Assembly: GCF_030936135.1 (NCBI RefSeq)
Contig: NC_082613.1
Coordinates: forward strand, 2,108,001-2,172,000
DNA from: Gavia stellata
Taxonomy: Eukaryota > Chordata > Aves > Gaviiformes > Gaviidae
Reading direction: 5' to 3'
Length of the DNA stretch: 64,000 nt
In this document: in pieces, positions 61,280 to 64,000 of the stretch
How the letters are laid out: every line of letters begins with the position of its first letter
How positions within the stretch are numbered: position 1 is the first letter of the stretch
The notes under the pieces: model-generated
What the model was told of the DNA's origin: nothing
Seen by the model: only the letters and a program-made list of their open reading frames with translations
Database searches by the model: none
Position numbers and translations under genes: made by a program

Positions 61280-62519
61280 CACTGACAAGCTTTGCTGAAG
61301 CTCGCAGCCTGCCTCCTTGCACATGGGGTCTCCTGGCCACCTCTCTGCCTCGCCAAGGCTTTCACCGCCCAGCAGCAAGGACGAGGATGTCAGGAAGGAG
61401 AGCAACCTCACCTTCATGTAGACAGGGAAACCCTCAGTGCCAAATCCAAGTGCAAGAGAGGAGTTTTGGCTCAGAGAGGGGTAGGCACTGCTGTGGCTAC
61501 GTGCCTCAGTTTCCCCATGTGCTGTGCAGGGCATGGGGCCACCCAGCCCCACCTTAGGCCCTTTAGAGACAACAATCTCCCTGCAAAAGGGCAGGATGTA
61601 TCAGGGTAATTTTGACAGACTGCTTCTTTCCTGAGAGAGAACAATAATAATAATTACAATAATAATACTAAGAATAAAGAAAAGGGCCTGAGAGCTTTCC
61701 CTCCCTGCAAGCAGAGGAACAACTTTTCCTTTTCGGTGCTATATTGGGGATGTTAAGAGACAAGAAATGAGCATGAACATGCTGCATTTGCAGCTCAAAA
61801 CCCCCTAAGAAATGTGACATGCCCCACCTTAAATTAGCCTAAAAATGAGGTTTTAAAGCTTGCCACAGGCAGCATCTTTTTCTTCGCTTTCTGATTTCAG
61901 AGCATCCTTTGTGCTGCAGCTCGGGGAAAAGGGCAGTGAAATCCCGCAGCAGCGGAGCTGGGGCTCGGGGATGCTGCGAGCAGCCACGGGGGAGTTTGGT
62001 GCAGGGATGCGGGGAGGGAGGAGGAGGACGGCGTGGACCCCCAGGGATGAAGGCTGCGCCTATGCCGGGGATCCCCATGGCTGATGGGGTGCAGGGGGCT
62101 GGGTGCAGGAGGGAGGCGGTGGGGTAGGGCTCTAAGGGAAAGGCTTTGTTCGCGGGCCAGCCGGCAGCGTGCGAGGGCCTCCGGGTTCCAGCGTTTCTCC
62201 TCCACTTCGCTCCTGCTGTGCGTGGGAGCCGGGCCAAGGTGGAGCACAGCGGGGTGGAGCGGGTCCCCGAGGAAGACAGGGGACGGCCGTGCATTTAGCC
62301 CTTAAATTGCCTGGGAAAGCGGTTCTATCTTTCCATCTCCCTCCAGGGCTCTTCTCTCACCCAAGCCGAGGCCGTTTCCCAGGCTGCTCGCCCCAAACAC
62401 CTCCACCTCTGCCCTCCTCCAACAACCCCTCTTGCTTGGTCTGTTCAGCCGCGCTCGGGAAGGATAAGCAAAGGCTCACAACAGAGCAGCCCTTCGTGGC
62501 GCTCGAGCTGGAGAAATAA

Positions 62520-62700
62520 GGTTAAAGGCTCTTATCTGATGGAGCCACAGCCTTGCCAAAGCCTGTTGCTATCAGCTCGGGACACATGTGCTATTGGCAA
62601 AGCTTCGGGGACACAATAATACAAACAGTTTTCATTGTCGAGTCAACAATGATGGGAGAAGGAGCCTGGTGCTATTACCGGTATAAAAGGCGCACTGTAG
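62520..62700. promoter_or_regulatory. candidate regulatory block with GATA sites, inverted SOX pair and TATA box
   Basis: Contains TTATCT (62532-62537), ACAAT (62613-62617), an inverted pair CATTGT/ACAATG (62633-62638 and 62646-62651) with a 7-base gap, and TATAAAAG (62682-62689). About 8 kb upstream of SOX18. The TATA box points along the plus strand, but no exon can be supported after it. Confidence 0.35.
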
Positions 62701-64000
62701 GAAAGCTCAGGACAGGAGGATGCAGTCGGGATCAACAGCGGGGTTTAGCAGATTACAGTTATATTTGTATTCGGGAAGGAGAAACCTTCCATCCCCAGTG
62801 GGCTGGAGCCAGAAGGATGGAGCCGGGGGGGGTTTAGGCTGCAAGGAAAAACTCTTAGAGCAGCGCTGGAAGCAGCTGCAGCAAAGTGCTGATGGCAGCG
62901 GGTTTGGGAGAGGGCAGGAGGCAGGTTTGCAGCGCGTCAGCCCGAGGTCGTGCTCTGCCGGCTCCTGAGAAGTCGCCCAGGGAAAAAACTCGTGGCTGTA
63001 CATGACTGAGGGGGGCTGCAGGGCGAGGGAGGCTGCCGCAGTGACAACCTGAGGCTTGCAGGGTCCCTCTACACCCCCTCACTACAAAGCCTGCATATCT
63101 GAAAAAGCCCACGCTGGTGCGGGCAGGGCGAATGGGCGATTTGGCACGCGCTGCACCCAGTCCCTGCTGTCGTTTGGGCAGATATGAGGATGGTGGGGAG
63201 AAGGTCGGTGCCTCCGCGCTGGCTGGGGCTGGTGCACGGGGGCCATGCCGCACCCATGCGTTTTGCAGGGGGAAGCATCCTTCCAACACCCATGTCGCAT
63301 CCCCCCACACTCTTCCTCAGCCTTCCTGGGCCCCTGTCAATCCAAATGGGGGATTTTTGGAGAACACACACTCCCAGGCTGGGTTGGATGTGCGGGTGGA
63401 TGAGTGGGAGGGGAGGATGAGTGGGATGGGAGAATGAGTGGGATGGGAGAATGAGTGGGATGGGGGCACCACCCTGCCCAGCGCAGCAGCCCCTCCGAAG
63501 CGGCGCCCACGGGGCTGCCACATGCCCGCAGCTCTGCCTGCCCCAGTCCTGGTGCTGTGCCGTGCCCCTGGGACCCAGGCAAGGTCCCGATCCGTGATGC
63601 CACACACCGGCGAGGGCACAGAGAGGGTGCTTAAGGGAGGCAGCACAAGACGGAGGGTCTCCAGCCACCCGGCTCACAGAGGGCAGGGAAGGGATGGTCA
63701 GCAGATGGGGCACCGGGACCGAGGCATGGTGCCATCCTGCACCCTCGGAGGTGGATGGTGAGGTGATGGGGAGCATCGCCTCGGCCATGCCCATGGTGGT
63801 GAGGAAGAGGACGCAGGTTTGCCAGCTGTCATGCCATGGTGGGACAGCAGGGGGACAATGGGGACAAAAGCCCCCACACCATGGTGGGGCTGTGGGGAGC
63901 TGGAAAGCCGGGCAGGAGGTCAGAAACTTATCGGCTGCTGTCAGGGGCTGAGCAGGGCCGGGGCGGCCATTCCCACTGGGAGCAATGATGTCAGGCGGCA
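62701..64000. other. GC-rich flank, no gene recognised
   Basis: No supportable exon or repeat family. In human the next gene after SOX18 is TCEA2; none of its conserved coding sequence is seen before the window ends. Confidence 0.45.

Noticed and set aside
61006-61557. Glu-rich 183-codon frame
   Set aside because: The frame is held open by a 30-bp minisatellite and has no conserved flank.
62682-62900. Gene starting from the TATAAAAG at 62682
   Set aside because: A good TATA box, but no downstream exon with coding or splice support; kept only as a regulatory candidate.

Overview
The window is vertebrate nuclear DNA, most likely from a bird or another sauropsid. It has spliced genes with GT-AG introns, vertebrate PRPF6 and SOX18 in the same order as human 20q13.33 (PRPF6, C20orf204/LINC00176, SOX18), very GC-rich spacers full of minisatellites as on bird microchromosomes, and an Rh-type ammonia channel gene that I do not know from this place in human. 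I cannot name the species. Most of the very long open frames here are artefacts of GC-rich or tandemly repeated DNA.

Layout: (1) 1-15426, plus strand, the last 12 coding exons of PRPF6 (545 codons of the HAT-repeat half of the spliceosomal U5/tri-snRNP protein), in AT-richer DNA, with a probable long 3' UTR ending near a poly(A) signal at 17969. (2) At about 18.4 kb the base composition switches abruptly to a CpG island (about 18440-19660). (3) From this island runs a five-exon, plus-strand gene orthologous to human C20orf204 (coding exons at 22254-24062, a probable ATG-only first exon at 18957-18959). It encodes a small secreted protein with a signal peptide, four cysteines and four predicted amphipathic helices, a cytokine-like layout. 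(4) 24.9-30.4 kb is GC-rich spacer with two very long perfect inverted repeats and an alternating TG tract. (5) 30450-31844, minus strand, an intronless complete 464-codon Rh/ammonium-channel gene with all pore residues I checked in place. (6) 32-49.5 kb is non-coding: simple and tandem repeats with a few AT-richer islands that look like conserved non-coding elements. (7) SOX18 on the minus strand (exons 53710-54124 and 50752-51602), with an AT-rich 3' UTR to about 49540, an intron inflated by a minisatellite, and a GC-box/CCAAT/TATA-like promoter at 54373-54407. (8) 54.5-64 kb is the upstream flank of SOX18, with candidate enhancer blocks (58020-58195, 59640-59840, 62520-62700) rich in SOX, ETS, RUNX and GATA-type motifs.

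How the genes relate: PRPF6 is a housekeeping splicing factor. SOX18 is an endothelial and lymphatic transcription factor, and the flanking non-coding blocks plausibly serve it. The C20orf204-like gene and the Rh channel gene between them are the least studied elements; the former is the best candidate for an undescribed biological system.
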